Assembly: GCA_910586205.1 (NCBI GenBank) | Contig: CAJUGD010000044.1 | Span: forward strand, 1 to 14,683 | DNA length: 14,683 nucleotides | From: an uncultured Lachnospiraceae bacterium | GTDB taxonomy: Bacteria > Bacillota > Clostridia > Lachnospirales > Lachnospiraceae | Reading direction: 5' to 3' | Shown here: piece after piece, positions 14,235-14,683 of the stretch | How the letters are laid out: each line of letters opens with the position of its first letter | Numbering within the stretch: the stretch's first letter is position 1 | Translations under genes and position numbers: made by a program | The notes under the pieces: model-generated | The model's database searches: none | What the model was told of the DNA's origin: nothing | What the model saw: only the letters and a program-made list of their open reading frames with translations

Positions 14235-14683
14235 TTATTCAAACCCGCCTGTCATAAAAATGTGTGTGATTATAGAGATTTCCGTAATATTTTGATTTGC
14301 AAAAAATCCTGTAATCATGCGGGTCTGCAGCACTTTTATATAAATATATGGCTCCGTGGCCCCTGTAGGACCGGTTGGACCCACTGCTCCGGTTGCTCCG
14401 GTTGCTCCCGCTGGACCTGCTGGGCCTGTCGCTCCTGCTGGACCTGTTGGACCGGTTGCTCCCGTTGGACCTGCTGCTCCCGTTGGGCCTGTTGCTCCCG
14501 CCGGACCTGCTGCTCCGGTTGCTCCCGCTGGACCTGCTGCTCCCGTTGCACCTGCTGCTCCCGTTGGGCCTGTTGCTCCCACCGGACCCGCTTCTCCCGT
14601 TGCTCCTGTCGCTCCTGCTGGGCCTGTTGCTCCCGCCGGACCTGCTTCTCCCGTTGCACCGGTTGCTCCTGCTGGGCCGGTCG
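14235..14683 (-). CDS. collagen-like Gly-X-Y repeat protein, C-terminal part (5' end beyond window)
   Basis: The reverse frame is open from the window edge to a TAA at 14235-14237. It consists of about 36 uninterrupted Gly-X-Y triplets dominated by GAT, GPT, GPA, GAA and occasional GEA, followed by a ~39-residue non-repeat tail (EPYIYIKVLQTRMITGF...THIFMTGGFE). Bacterial collagen-like proteins form trimers, often on cell or spore surfaces; the tail is shorter than a BclA-type C-terminal domain and I do not recognise it. The repeat DNA is near-identical in 9- and 27-bp units, so length variation by slippage is likely. The N-terminus, anchor and export signal are outside the window; internal ATGs such as 14582 are not credible starts. 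Confidence 0.8.
   Translation of the reverse strand, partial: TGPAGATGATGEAGPAGATGPAGATGATGEAGPVGATGPTGAAGATGAAGPAGATGAAGPAGATGPTGAAGPTGATGPTGPAGATGPAGPAGATGATGAVGPTGPTGATEPYIYIKVLQTRMITGFFANQNITEISIITHIFMTGGFE

Noticed and set aside
14336..14659. Reverse-strand Gln/Arg/Glu-rich frame overlapping the collagen-like gene
   Set aside because: It is an alternative frame of the GC-rich repeat, with no ribosome binding site or independent composition signal.
14340..14683. Repeat array as CRISPR
   Set aside because: Units are short 9/27-bp in-frame Gly-X-Y codons without unique spacers, and no cas gene is present.

Overview
The window looks like a Firmicutes chromosome, most likely a gut Lachnospiraceae / Clostridium-cluster anaerobe. 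The signs are strong AGGAGG-type ribosome binding sites, AT-rich spacers around moderately GC-rich genes, a large serine recombinase, and a small conserved protein typical of clostridial integrative elements. Species cannot be fixed from the sequence alone.

Positions 1-9600 hold what reads as one sigma-54-controlled cysteine / organosulfur catabolism locus. A sigma-54 enhancer-binding activator (1753-3831) is flanked on its left by a divergent CyuA/UPF0597-type L-cysteine desulfidase (217-1503). On its right lies a convergent CoA-disulfide / persulfide reductase carrying a C-terminal rhodanese domain (3841-5571). Further right, a forward operon encodes a MalY/PatB-type C-S lyase, a DAACS-family transporter, RidA and a glutaredoxin-like protein (6343-9582). 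Three -24/-12 promoters (1622-1637, 5832-5847, 6170-6185) drive the three target units, and two of them are identical over 16 bases. Paired TGGTTAAA-like boxes lie at activator-binding distance from all three. The proposed flow is: a neutral thiol amino acid is imported; CyuA and the lyase release sulfide, ammonia and 2-aminoacrylate/pyruvate; RidA removes the reactive enamine; and the rhodanese-reductase and glutaredoxin-like proteins handle persulfides and disulfides. This integrated picture is inference; the individual families are well supported.

Positions 9688-11395 hold a separate reverse two-gene operon: an L-aspartate-dehydrogenase-like protein and a D-2-hydroxyacid-dehydrogenase-like protein that lacks the canonical catalytic Arg and His. 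A sigma-A-type promoter lies upstream.

Positions 11581-14020 look like a degraded mobile island. It contains a perfect hairpin, a large serine recombinase, two abutting palindromic MITE-like elements sharing a CTAG junction, a small conserved element-associated protein, and a small overlapping gene that appears frameshifted. A decayed arm related to the second MITE also lies in the leader of the rhodanese-reductase gene.

The right edge (14235-14683) is the C-terminal end of a collagen-like Gly-X-Y repeat protein, cut by the window boundary.
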